From: Alkalidesulfovibrio alkalitolerans DSM 16529
Lineage (GTDB): Bacteria > Desulfobacterota > Desulfovibrionia > Desulfovibrionales > Desulfovibrionaceae
NCBI RefSeq assembly: GCF_000422245.1
Contig: NZ_ATHI01000029.1
Span: 29,363-93,362, forward strand
Direction of reading: 5' to 3'
DNA: 64,000 nucleotides
The notes beneath the pieces were generated by a model. It ran no database searches. It was not told the origin of the DNA and saw only the letters and a program-made list of their open reading frames with translations. The translations under genes were made by a program, and so were the position numbers. Below are positions 25,432-35,300 of the stretch, piece after piece; the stretch's first letter is position 1; every line of letters starts with the position of its first letter.

Positions 25432-25449
25432 GGGAGACCTCGCAAGAAT

Positions 25450-26430
25450 CTAGGGCGCGAACTTGAAGCGGCCTTTGCCGAGCAGGTCGTGCAGATGGAC
25501 CATGCCCGCGAGCCTGCCCTGCCCGTCCACCACAGGCAACACCGTGACCTGGCGCGCTTCCATGAGGTCCATGGCCTCGGCCGCGGTCTGCCTGGACGAA
25601 AGCCTGAGCCCGCCGCGCGTCATGACGTCGCCCACGGGCGCGGAAAGATCGAGCCGTCCGGCAGCGGCCATACGCCGCACGTCGCCGTCCGTGAGCACGC
25701 CGAGCAGGCGGCCTTCGTCGCACACGGCAAGAAAGCCCAGGCGGCCCTCGTTCATCACGGCCAGGGCCTGCGAAAGCGCGGCTCTCGGTGTGGCGATGGG
25801 CAGCTTCTGGTCGTGCATCACGGCCGTCACCGGCTGAGCCAAGCGGCGGCCCAGGGCTCCGCCGGGATGGCAGCGCTGGAAATCCTCCTGGCGGAACTGC
25901 TTGAGCTCGATGAGACACACGGCCAGCGCGTCGCCAAGGGCAAGCTGGGCCGTGGTCGAGGCCGTGGGCGCGAGGTTGTGCGGACAGGCCTCGCGCGGCA
26001 CGCGGGCGTCAAGCACCACGTCGGCCATTTGGGCGAGGCTCGAATCGGCCCTGCCGGTCATGGCCACCACGCACACGCCAAGAGTCTTGAGCGGCGGAAT
26101 GATGGCGTTGAGCTCGTCGGTCTCGCCGGAATTGGAGATGGCCAAAGCCACGTCCTCGGGCCGGATCAGGCCCAGGTCGCCGTGCGCGCCTTCCACAGGG
26201 TGCAGGAAATAGGCGGGGGTGCCGGTACTGGAGAAGGTGGCCGCGATTTTGCGTCCCACGAGGCCGGACTTGCCAAGCCCCGTGACGACCACCCTGCCCC
26301 GACAAGCGGCCAGCAGCTCCACAGCCTGGGAGAACGCGCCGTCGAGCCTCCCGGCCACGCCCAAAAGCCCCTCGACCTCGATGGCGATGACCTCGCGGCC
26401 CAGGGCCGCCCAATCGCGCGAGCCGTCCAT
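25450..26430 (-). CDS. kdsD: Arabinose-5-phosphate isomerase (KpsF/GutQ family)
   Basis: 326 residues. The N-terminal SIS sugar-isomerase domain has GLGKSGLVGRKIAAT (about 51-65) and SNSGETDE; two C-terminal CBS domains follow (from about 205). It interconverts ribulose-5-phosphate and arabinose-5-phosphate, the first step to Kdo for lipopolysaccharide. GGGAGGGAC directly precedes ATG 26430. It lies 17 bp after purF. Confidence 0.92.
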   Translation of the reverse strand: MDGSRDWAALGREVIAIEVEGLLGVAGRLDGAFSQAVELLAACRGRVVVTGLGKSGLVGRKIAATFSSTGTPAYFLHPVEGAHGDLGLIRPEDVALAISNSGETDELNAIIPPLKTLGVCVVAMTGRADSSLAQMADVVLDARVPREACPHNLAPTASTTAQLALGDALAVCLIELKQFRQEDFQRCHPGGALGRRLAQPVTAVMHDQKLPIATPRAALSQALAVMNEGRLGFLAVCDEGRLLGVLTDGDVRRMAAAGRLDLSAPVGDVMTRGGLRLSSRQTAAEAMDLMEARQVTVLPVVDGQGRLAGMVHLHDLLGKGRFKFAP

Positions 26431-26447
26431 GTCCCTCCCTCGTCCAG

Positions 26448-27854
26448 TTACCAGGACAGGGCGATCTCGTTCTCCAGGCAAGCCTTGCCGCTCTCGGGCG
26501 GCACGGCCACCGGATACTCGCCGTTGAAACAGGCCAGACACCAGGCGTCCTTGGCCTGGACCGAGCTCAAGAGCCCCTCGACGGAGATGTAATGCAGCGA
26601 CTCCAGGCCGATGAAGCGGGCGATCTCGTCCACGGTGTTGTTGGCCGCGATGAGTTCGCCCTTGGAGGAGAAATCGATGCCGTAGAAGCAGGGAAAGCGG
26701 ATGGGCGGGCAGCACACGCGCATGTGCACCTCGCGCGCGCCCAGTTCGCGCAGCTTCTTGACGCGGCTGCGGATGGTCGTGCCGCGCACGATGGAGTCAT
26801 CCACGATGCAGATGCGCTTGCCTTTGATCATGTTGCGCACCGGGTTGATCTTGATGCGCGTGGAGAAGTCGCGCATGGTCTGCGAGGGCTGGATGAAGGT
26901 CCGACCCACGTAGTGGTTGCGGATCATGCACATTTCGAGCGGCAGGCCGGACTCCTGGCCGAAGCCCACGGCCGCGTAGATGCCCGAATCCGGGAAGGGC
27001 ATGACGAAATCGGCGTCCACCGGAGCCTCGCGCGCCAATATCTGCCCCATGCGCTTCCTGTTTTCATAGACGACTTCGCCGAAAACCGTGGAGTCGGGAC
27101 GCGCGAAGTAGATGTGCTCGAAAATGCACTGTCGCGTGGGCGCGGGGTCGCCCAGGGTGACAGAGCGCACGCACTTGTTCTCGATGACCAGCATCTCGCC
27201 GGGTTCGAGGGGGCGGATGTATTCGGCTTCGAGGAGGTCGAAGGCGCAGGTCTCGGAGGCCAGGACGTGGGCGTCCTGCACGCGGCCGAGCGCCAACGGC
27301 CGAAAGCCGTTGGGATCGCGCACGGCGATCAGCTTGTTGTTCACCAGAATAAGCAAAGAATAGGCCCCGCGCACCCGCTCACAAGCCTTGGCGATGGCCT
27401 GCTCCACGCCGCCGTTGTGCAGGTGGCGGGCGATGAGGTGCACGAATATCTCGGAATCCATGGTGGTCTGGAAGATGGAGCCCGTGGATTCGAGCTCGCG
27501 CCGCAGTTCCAGGGTGTTCACCAGATTGCCGTTGTGCGCGATGGCCATCTGGATGTTGCCGAAGCGCACCAGGAACGGCTGGGCGTTGCGGATCAGCGAC
27601 GCGCCCGTGGTGGAATAGCGCACGTGGCCCACGGCGATGCGGCCCTTGAGTTCTTTGCCGAGATGGCGCTCGGTGAAGACGTCGGGCACGAGGCCCATGC
27701 CCTTGTGCTCGCGAATCTTCTCGCCGTCCCAGGTGACGATGCCCGCCGACTCCTGCCCGCGATGCTGCTGGGCGTACAGGCCGAAATAGGCCATGCGGGC
27801 GGCCTCTTCGTGATTGTAGATGGCGAAGAGCCCGCAATACTCCTTCTTGCTCAT
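26448..27854 (-). CDS. purF: Amidophosphoribosyltransferase
   Basis: 468 residues. A six-residue propeptide precedes Cys7 (EYCGLFAI), which becomes the N-terminal nucleophile of the glutaminase domain. The PRPP loop is ICIVDDSIVRGTT. Cysteines in RQCIFEH, RVCCPP and WCLACF fit the 4Fe-4S, propeptide-processed (Bacillus) type rather than the E. coli type. It makes 5-phosphoribosylamine, the first committed step of purine synthesis. GGAGG supports the start; it follows carB by 23 bp. Confidence 0.96.
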   Translation of the reverse strand: MSKKEYCGLFAIYNHEEAARMAYFGLYAQQHRGQESAGIVTWDGEKIREHKGMGLVPDVFTERHLGKELKGRIAVGHVRYSTTGASLIRNAQPFLVRFGNIQMAIAHNGNLVNTLELRRELESTGSIFQTTMDSEIFVHLIARHLHNGGVEQAIAKACERVRGAYSLLILVNNKLIAVRDPNGFRPLALGRVQDAHVLASETCAFDLLEAEYIRPLEPGEMLVIENKCVRSVTLGDPAPTRQCIFEHIYFARPDSTVFGEVVYENRKRMGQILAREAPVDADFVMPFPDSGIYAAVGFGQESGLPLEMCMIRNHYVGRTFIQPSQTMRDFSTRIKINPVRNMIKGKRICIVDDSIVRGTTIRSRVKKLRELGAREVHMRVCCPPIRFPCFYGIDFSSKGELIAANNTVDEIARFIGLESLHYISVEGLLSSVQAKDAWCLACFNGEYPVAVPPESGKACLENEIALSW

Positions 27855-27877
27855 GGCCGTCCTCCGGGACCGGGGCC

Positions 27878-31111
<3,234 letters not shown>

Positions 31112-31161
31112 GTTTGGCAGGAGTTGAGGTTTGAGGCGCTTGGGCCGGAAATGTGCTGGAA

Positions 31162-31196
31162 GCGGTGTATGCCATAGAGCCTTACACCGCAAGGCT
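31162..31196 (-). promoter_or_regulatory. carB leader with mutually exclusive stem-loops
   Basis: An 8-bp perfect inverted repeat (GCGGTGTA / TACACCGC, 13-nt loop) overlaps a second inverted repeat (AGCCTT / AAGGCT, 7-nt loop) in the 51-85 nt before the carB start. The arms share bases, so only one can form at a time. Read on the plus strand, the smaller stem is followed by five T. A regulatory switch for pyrimidine control is possible but unproven. Confidence 0.4.
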
Positions 31197-31323
31197 TTTT
31201 GCAGCCCCCCGCGAGGCATGGGGAGACTAGCGCAAAGCCCGCCGAGAAGCAAGGCGGGGGCGCGCTCCCGATCCCGCACCAACCCGCCCCGGAAGGCACG
31301 CCGGGCGCTGTTTCGCGGGGTGA

Positions 31324-31352
31324 TTGACACTCCGAGCGGTCGGCCCTAATGA
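31324..31352 (+). promoter_or_regulatory. Candidate sigma-70 promoter of the DUF486 gene
   Basis: TTGACA, a 17-bp spacer and TAATGA lie 52 bp before the GTG start. The -35 is perfect and the -10 is weak. A 6-bp hairpin (CCCCGC/GCGGGG, 31360-31377) follows in the leader. Confidence 0.5.
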
Positions 31353-31403
31353 GGCCACACCCCGCTTTCCGGCGGGGATTCGTCTTTCCATCGGAGTCCG
31401 GCC

Positions 31404-31745
31404 GTGCCCGTGCTTCTCAAGACCGTCATCCTGCTCACGCTGTCCAACGTCTTCATGACCTTCGCCTGGTACGCGCACCTGAAGAACCTGGCGGCCAAGC
31501 CGTGGTACGTTGCGGCCCTCGTCTCGTGGGGCATCGCCCTGTTCGAGTACCTGCTCCAGGTGCCCGCCAACCGCATCGGCTACACCCAACTCAGCCTGCC
31601 GCAACTGAAGATCATGCAGGAGGTCATCACCCTGGCGGTCTTCGCGCCCTTCTCCATCTGGTACATGGGCCAGCCCTTCAAGCTCGACTTCGTCTGGGCG
31701 GGCCTTTGCCTGTGCGGGGCGGTCTACTTCATCTTCCGGAATTAG
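31404..31745 (+). CDS. DUF486 / DMT-like small membrane protein
   Basis: 113 residues with four membrane helices. The conserved SNVFMTFAWYAHLK near residue 14 and the C-terminal AVYFIFRN identify the DUF486 family, distantly related to small multidrug transporters. Function is unknown. The GTG start at 31404 is used because the family begins here and CGGAG lies 7 bp upstream. It converges with hgcB, 68 bp apart. Confidence 0.85.
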   Translation: MPVLLKTVILLTLSNVFMTFAWYAHLKNLAAKPWYVAALVSWGIALFEYLLQVPANRIGYTQLSLPQLKIMQEVITLAVFAPFSIWYMGQPFKLDFVWAGLCLCGAVYFIFRN

Positions 31746-31813
31746 AAATGGCGAAAGACGTCTGTTCAGATACAGGTCTGCGCCTTTCCCCCAACCAACC
31801 TGCCAAGCGGTAA

Positions 31814-32113
31814 TCAGGAACAGCAGGCGTCCGGGGCCACGACCCGGCGCAGAAGCGGCACGCGCGAGAGCCAGCCGTAGAGGATGGCCTGGGCGCAGCC
31901 CACGCCCGGCCGGACCGTGATGGCCCCGGACGGACAGTTCAAGGCGCAGGCCCCGCACTCCATGCAGCCGCCGTGGTCCACGAGCTCGGCCTTGTCTCCA
32001 CGCAGCGCGAAGACCTCGTGCGGGCAGACCGTGGGGCACGCGCCGCAGCCGATGCACTTCTCCCGGTCGTAGTCCAGGGTGACGATGTTCTCCAGGTGCC
32101 TGAAATCCCTCAT
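31814..32113 (-). CDS. hgcB: HgcB, ferredoxin of the mercury-methylation system
   Basis: 99 residues. Two 4Fe-4S motifs are present (CIGCGACPTVCP at 20-31 and CMECGACALNCP at 50-61). An additional Cys lies in GVGCAQ (about 73) and a vicinal Cys pair ends the protein (DACCS). The extra Cys and terminal pair are the hallmarks of HgcB that separate it from ordinary 2[4Fe-4S] ferredoxins; both are thought to handle Hg(II) or methylmercury. HgcB reduces the corrinoid of HgcA and may deliver mercury to it. Its ATG shares a base with the hgcA stop codon (TGATG) and has GGAGG upstream, so the pair is translationally coupled. Confidence 0.95.
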   Translation of the reverse strand: MRDFRHLENIVTLDYDREKCIGCGACPTVCPHEVFALRGDKAELVDHGGCMECGACALNCPSGAITVRPGVGCAQAILYGWLSRVPLLRRVVAPDACCS

Positions 32114-33156
32114 CACGAACCTCCAGCAGCCGGGCCGCCGAACCAGGACCAGCCCAGCCACAACATGACGGCCAGAAACGCCAGCAGCCCCTGCGCGGGC
32201 ATGTAGCGCCGCATCTCGCGATCCACGCCGGAGAGCGAGGTGAACGGCGTGGAGCCGGTGTAGTGCATGGCGAACCAGGAAGAGAACGCGGCGCAGATCG
32301 ACAGCGCGGCCAGCCCCTCGGGTACGGAGCGCGCCAGAAGCACGGCCAGCGGCAGCCCAACGGCCGCGCCCGCGAGCAGCCCCTTGGCCGCAAAGGCGCG
32401 GCCGGGCAACAGACGCAAGAGCGCGGGCGTGACGAACGTGCCCCCGACGAACCCCGCCAGGGTCATGGCGAAGGCCCCAAGGCCCACCGCAAGCAGGCCC
32501 ATGACCGAAAAACCGCCCTTCCAGGCCGGCCCGAGCGCGGCCAGCACAAGGCAGAGCGCCAGGGTCCAGGCCATGAACTTGCGCGCGGCGTGCATCTCCA
32601 CCAGGGCCACGGTCAGCCTCTCGCCGAGCGGAAACTCGGCCCGCCGCATAGACGGCTCGGCCGTGAACCCGGCCCCCAGAAAGGCAGGCAGATCGCGCGA
32701 GCGCACCGGGCCGAACACGGCGCCGAAACCGCACAGCCCACGCAGTTTGCGGGCGGCCACGCCGGGCGCGGCAAGCTGGGGCAAGACGAGCCTGCGGTGC
32801 TCCACGATCCGTTCGAGCCCCGTGGCGCGGACCCGCGCGGCCACCTCTGCGGTGGAGAAGCTGCGCTTGCCCGCCGCGCACCAGACGTTGATCCCGTAGG
32901 TCTCGATGACCAGAAGCCAGCAACTGTGCCCGGCCAGGTCACGGCGAAGGATATCGAAGGTCAGCTTGTAGTTGCAGGTCACGATGACCGGGCTTTGTGC
33001 GTCCGGCTCACCCAGGGCGTAGAGCCCCGGCGCGATGCGGTAGCTGTCGCGGCCGATGCCCATGCGCACGGCCAGCGCGCCCAGGCGGTCCGACGCGGCC
33101 CAGTCAAACCGCACCCTCGGCACGAGCCCGGCGGGCGTTTGCAGCCAGCCACTCAC
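32113..33156 (-). CDS. hgcA: HgcA, mercury-methylating corrinoid membrane protein (conserved core)
   Basis: From the GTG at 33156 the product is 347 residues. The corrinoid-binding domain is related to the CO dehydrogenase/acetyl-CoA synthase corrinoid protein and holds the diagnostic NVWCAAGK; its Cys (residue 93 in this numbering, the same number as the characterised Cys of strain ND132) is the lower axial ligand that allows methyl-carbanion transfer to Hg(II). Five membrane helices follow (from about 195). The GTG has no good ribosome-binding site, and the family-like PG..WDFVSGW begins upstream of it. The frame stays open from 33516 except for two TGA codons (separate entry), so a longer selenoprotein form is likely. 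It is coupled to hgcB downstream and linked to arsR upstream. Confidence 0.93.
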   Translation of the reverse strand: MSGWLQTPAGLVPRVRFDWAASDRLGALAVRMGIGRDSYRIAPGLYALGEPDAQSPVIVTCNYKLTFDILRRDLAGHSCWLLVIETYGINVWCAAGKRSFSTAEVAARVRATGLERIVEHRRLVLPQLAAPGVAARKLRGLCGFGAVFGPVRSRDLPAFLGAGFTAEPSMRRAEFPLGERLTVALVEMHAARKFMAWTLALCLVLAALGPAWKGGFSVMGLLAVGLGAFAMTLAGFVGGTFVTPALLRLLPGRAFAAKGLLAGAAVGLPLAVLLARSVPEGLAALSICAAFSSWFAMHYTGSTPFTSLSGVDREMRRYMPAQGLLAFLAVMLWLGWSWFGGPAAGGS

Positions 33157-33188
33157 GAAATCCCAGGACCTGAGCCCCGGCCGCTCTC

Positions 33189-33207
33189 CTGCCGCCTCCG
33201 GCGGCAG
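33189..33207 (-). promoter_or_regulatory. SECIS-like hairpin after the second in-frame TGA of hgcA
   Basis: A perfect 8-bp stem (CTGCCGCC / GGCGGCAG) has the 3-nt loop GGA. The loop begins 23 nt after the TGA at 33223-33225. Bacterial SECIS models expect a stem just 3' of UGA with the apical loop about 16-37 nt away and a G among the first two loop bases; all are met. Confidence 0.6.
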
Positions 33208-33411
33208 TTCGTTCCTGGGGCCTCAGCACGGCGCGTCGTCGGCAGGCGCACCCTGCGCGATCACATCCCCTGCCCCGCACGGCGACCCGTTCGTTCCGCA
33301 TGAAATATTGGTCGTAAAGGCAGCAAAGTCCTTGGCAGTTAAAGCGGCCGGGGAAACCAGCGTGCGGTCGCCCGGCGCATCCGGCGAGCATCCGCATGCG
33401 CCGCTAGTCGT

Positions 33412-33428
33412 CTCCGCGCCCGGCGGAG
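33412..33428 (-). promoter_or_regulatory. SECIS-like hairpin after the first in-frame TGA of hgcA
   Basis: A 6-bp stem (CTCCGC / GCGGAG) has the 5-nt loop CGGGC. The loop begins 16 nt after the TGA at 33439-33441, at the short end of the usual bacterial SECIS range, with G as the second loop base. It is weaker than the hairpin of the second TGA. Confidence 0.45.
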
Positions 33429-33512
33429 GAGGTGGAGTTCAGGTGAATCGTCCGGGACCGCAGGCCCCTGCTGATTCCGGGCCGGGTTGCGCGGCAAAGG
33501 GATCGAGTGGTT

Positions 33513-33830
33513 TCATGGCTTCTCCGTGGCGTCAAGCCCGGCCGCACAGGCGGCGAAGCGGGCCAGACGCTCCCTGTCGAGACAGTAGCAGATGCGCGGC
33601 CCCTCCACCTCGCCGAGCAGCAGCCCGGCCTCCTTGAGCACCTTCAGGTGCTGGCTGACCGTGGACTGGGCGAGCGGCATGATCTCCACGATACGGCCGC
33701 AGACGCAACGCCCCTCGGCTGCCAGATGGCGCACTATGGCCACCCGCGCCGGATGCCCCAGAGCCTTGGCCATCGCGGCGAATTCGTCGTCGGACAGGGA
33801 GAGGGAATTCGTTTCGGCATCCATCGCCAT
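33513..33830 (-). CDS. arsR: ArsR-family metalloregulator of the hgc operon
   Basis: 105 residues. The winged helix-turn-helix shows ALGHPARVAIVRHL, then RCVCGRIVEIM with the CxC pair at the place of the As(III)-binding Cys pair in ArsR, and the recognition helix QSTVSQHLKVLKEAGLL. A third Cys pair follows in ICYC. Such proteins release their operator on binding As(III), Sb(III) or other thiophilic ions. arsR-like genes next to hgcAB are known in other Desulfovibrionaceae. Its stop codon overlaps the upstream hgcA ATG. The true start may be an internal ATG (33824 or 33773), because a promoter-like sequence sits only 4 bp before 33830. Confidence 0.9.
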   Translation of the reverse strand: MAMDAETNSLSLSDDEFAAMAKALGHPARVAIVRHLAAEGRCVCGRIVEIMPLAQSTVSQHLKVLKEAGLLLGEVEGPRICYCLDRERLARFAACAAGLDATEKP

Positions 33831-33862
33831 TCGACGATAGGCGATGAAAAATGCGAGGTCAA
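33822..33862 (-). promoter_or_regulatory. Candidate arsR promoter and ArsR operator
   Basis: On the minus strand TTGACC (33857-33862), a 17-bp spacer and TATCGT (33834-33839) form a sigma-70-like promoter. A perfect 7-bp inverted repeat CATCGCC-N11-GGCGATG (33822-33846) covers the -10 and the arsR start, as expected for an autoregulatory operator. With this promoter the arsR transcript would be nearly leaderless. No experiment is implied. Confidence 0.5.
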
Positions 33863-33924
33863 GGAGTGCGGCGCTCTGAAGAGCGCTTTCCGACTTTGCT
33901 CAAAGCCTCGCGCGCGCGGGTGCA

Positions 33925-33976
33925 AAAAAAATCCGGGCCTGGACACGCCATCATGCGCCCAGGCCCGGATTTTTTT
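33925..33976. terminator. Strong bidirectional terminator after the suf genes
   Basis: An 18-bp perfect stem (seven A, then TCCGGGCCTGG, with its complement) and a 16-nt loop give T-runs on both strands. It ends minus-strand transcription from sufCB and isolates the arsR-hgcAB unit, whose promoter lies just beyond. Confidence 0.9.
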
Positions 33977-34006
33977 CATGCAGGCTATTGCCGAATTCCT
34001 TTTGGG

Positions 34007-34130
34007 CAGACCGTTCAAAAAGCGCCAGATGCAAGGCGCAAGAAAAGTTCAAGGCCGACGCGTATTACAAATACGCGAGGATTTGAACTTTTCGCGGCAA
34101 CGCAGCAGATGGTGCTTTTAGGGCGGTCTG
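34007..34130. repeat. Nested-palindrome repeat directly after the sufB stop codon
   Basis: Three inverted repeats are nested. The outer arms are cagaccgttcaaaaagcgcc near 34007 and its imperfect complement ending at 34130. The middle arms are aaaagttcaa / ttgaactttt. The inner hairpin is gcgtatt-aca-aatacgc. The element starts exactly at the base after the sufB TAA. A partial copy follows the GT39 stop codon at 22410. It is REP-like and may protect mRNA 3' ends or be a non-autonomous mobile repeat. Confidence 0.7.
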
Positions 34131-35288
34131 TTAGAACATGTCCTTTTCGGATTCCGCGATAGTCTTGTCCAGCACCTTGCGCAGCTTGTCCGGCAGACCC
34201 ATGATGTCCACGTTCAAAAAGCCCCGCACGATGGTCGAGGTGGCCTCGTCCTCGTCCAGGCCGCGCGCGGTCAGGTATTCGATCTCTTCCTGGGCGATCT
34301 TGCCCACGGCCGCCTCGTGCGAGAGCTCCACGCCCTCCACCGTGCCTTCAAGTTCAGGAATGGCGTGGATCACGCCTCCGCCGAGGATGAGTCCCTTGCA
34401 CTCCAGATGCCCCTTGGCGGGCACGGTGTTGCCCTGGATGTGGCCGCGGTTGACGATGGTTCCGCCGCTGGCGATGGTCCGGGCGATGATCTCGCAGCGC
34501 GTCTCGGGCGCGTTCATGATCACGCGGTTGCCCATGTCCAGGTACGAGCCCTTGGGCGCGACGACCACGGAATTAAAGCGCGCCAGCGCCCCCCTGCCGG
34601 CCAGGGTGATGGTCGGATACATCTGGAGGTACTTCACGGGCTTGAGCAGCACGTAGTTGTTCAGGAACTGCCCCCCTTCCTCCACGTATCCGGCCGAGCG
34701 CGGCACCACGGAGACGTTCTCGCCCCAGTTGTGGATCATGGTGAAGGTCAGCTTGCCACCCTTCTTGACGAAGAACTCGGAGATGCCGACGTGCGCGCTC
34801 TCCTGGGTGTGGCGCGAGACGGCGCAGCCGGTGATGATGTGCAGTTCCGCGCCCTCTTCGACGATGACGATGTTGTGCACGGACTGCCCGGCCTTGTTGG
34901 CCTTGATAAACAGGCACGACTGCACCGGCTCCTCGATCTTCGCGCCCTTTTCGGCCCGGATGAAGTAGCCGCCGTGCAGCACCTCGTTGGCCTTGCGGGT
35001 GGCCTCGTCCTTGTTCGGATCGACGAGCTTCCAGAAGTAGTCGGTCAGGCCGTCGTACTTGGCCAGGGCGTCCTTGATGTCCAGCACCTCAAGGCCCGGG
35101 TGCGAGGTTTTACAGTACGCGCCGGAATGGTCCATGTGCAGGAAGCTGCCGCTGCGGCCGGTCTCCTCCACGTCCACGCCGGACATGAGCAACTGCTCCT
35201 TGTCGTGGTCGTCCAGAACGCGCAGGTCGCCGAGCTTTTGGGCCTCGTGGCCGGTGAATTCGAATGTTTCGAGATTGATGGGCTTCAT
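34131..35288 (-). CDS. sufB: SufB/SufD-family Fe-S cluster assembly scaffold
   Basis: 385 residues of the SufBD beta-helix fold (from about 120, with the C-terminal ISHEAAVGKI-like SHEAAVGKIAQEEI and MGLPD stretches). With SufC it forms a SufBC complex that assembles Fe-S clusters. Only sufC accompanies it; no sufD, sufS or sufU is adjacent, the minimal SufBC arrangement found in many anaerobes. It is shorter than E. coli SufB and could equally be called SufD-like. Its start lies 12 bp after sufC. Confidence 0.88.
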   Translation of the reverse strand: MKPINLETFEFTGHEAQKLGDLRVLDDHDKEQLLMSGVDVEETGRSGSFLHMDHSGAYCKTSHPGLEVLDIKDALAKYDGLTDYFWKLVDPNKDEATRKANEVLHGGYFIRAEKGAKIEEPVQSCLFIKANKAGQSVHNIVIVEEGAELHIITGCAVSRHTQESAHVGISEFFVKKGGKLTFTMIHNWGENVSVVPRSAGYVEEGGQFLNNYVLLKPVKYLQMYPTITLAGRGALARFNSVVVAPKGSYLDMGNRVIMNAPETRCEIIARTIASGGTIVNRGHIQGNTVPAKGHLECKGLILGGGVIHAIPELEGTVEGVELSHEAAVGKIAQEEIEYLTARGLDEDEATSTIVRGFLNVDIMGLPDKLRKVLDKTIAESEKDMF

Positions 35289-35300
35289 GACGCCGCTCCT

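Larger units (their letters stand above)
33157..33516 (-). other. In-frame N-terminal extension of hgcA with two TGA codons (putative selenocysteines)
   Basis: ATG 33516 overlaps the arsR stop codon (ATGA) and has GGAG 5 bp upstream. Reading in the hgcA frame gives 120 codons before the GTG at 33156 with only two interruptions, both TGA: 33439-33441 (codon 26) and 33223-33225 (codon 98). Context of the second is Ala-Pro-Cys-TGA-Gly-Pro. The extension is rich in Cys (codons 19, 41, 43, 73, 80, 97), Pro, Gly and Ala. No ATG, GTG or TTG lies between the second TGA and the GTG. Each TGA is followed by a SECIS-like hairpin. Selenocysteine insertion is an inference; a 360-bp untranslated spacer is the alternative. 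Confidence 0.65.

Noticed and set aside
31178..31200. Plus-strand terminator (AGCCTT stem plus five T) upstream of the DUF486 gene
   Set aside because: No plus-strand gene ends nearby. The stem is better considered as part of the carB leader on the other strand.
33104..33397. A 97-codon minus-strand frame between arsR and hgcA
   Set aside because: It is in a different frame from hgcA, has no ribosome-binding site, resembles no known family and is full of Arg. The hgcA frame with two TGA codons explains the region better.
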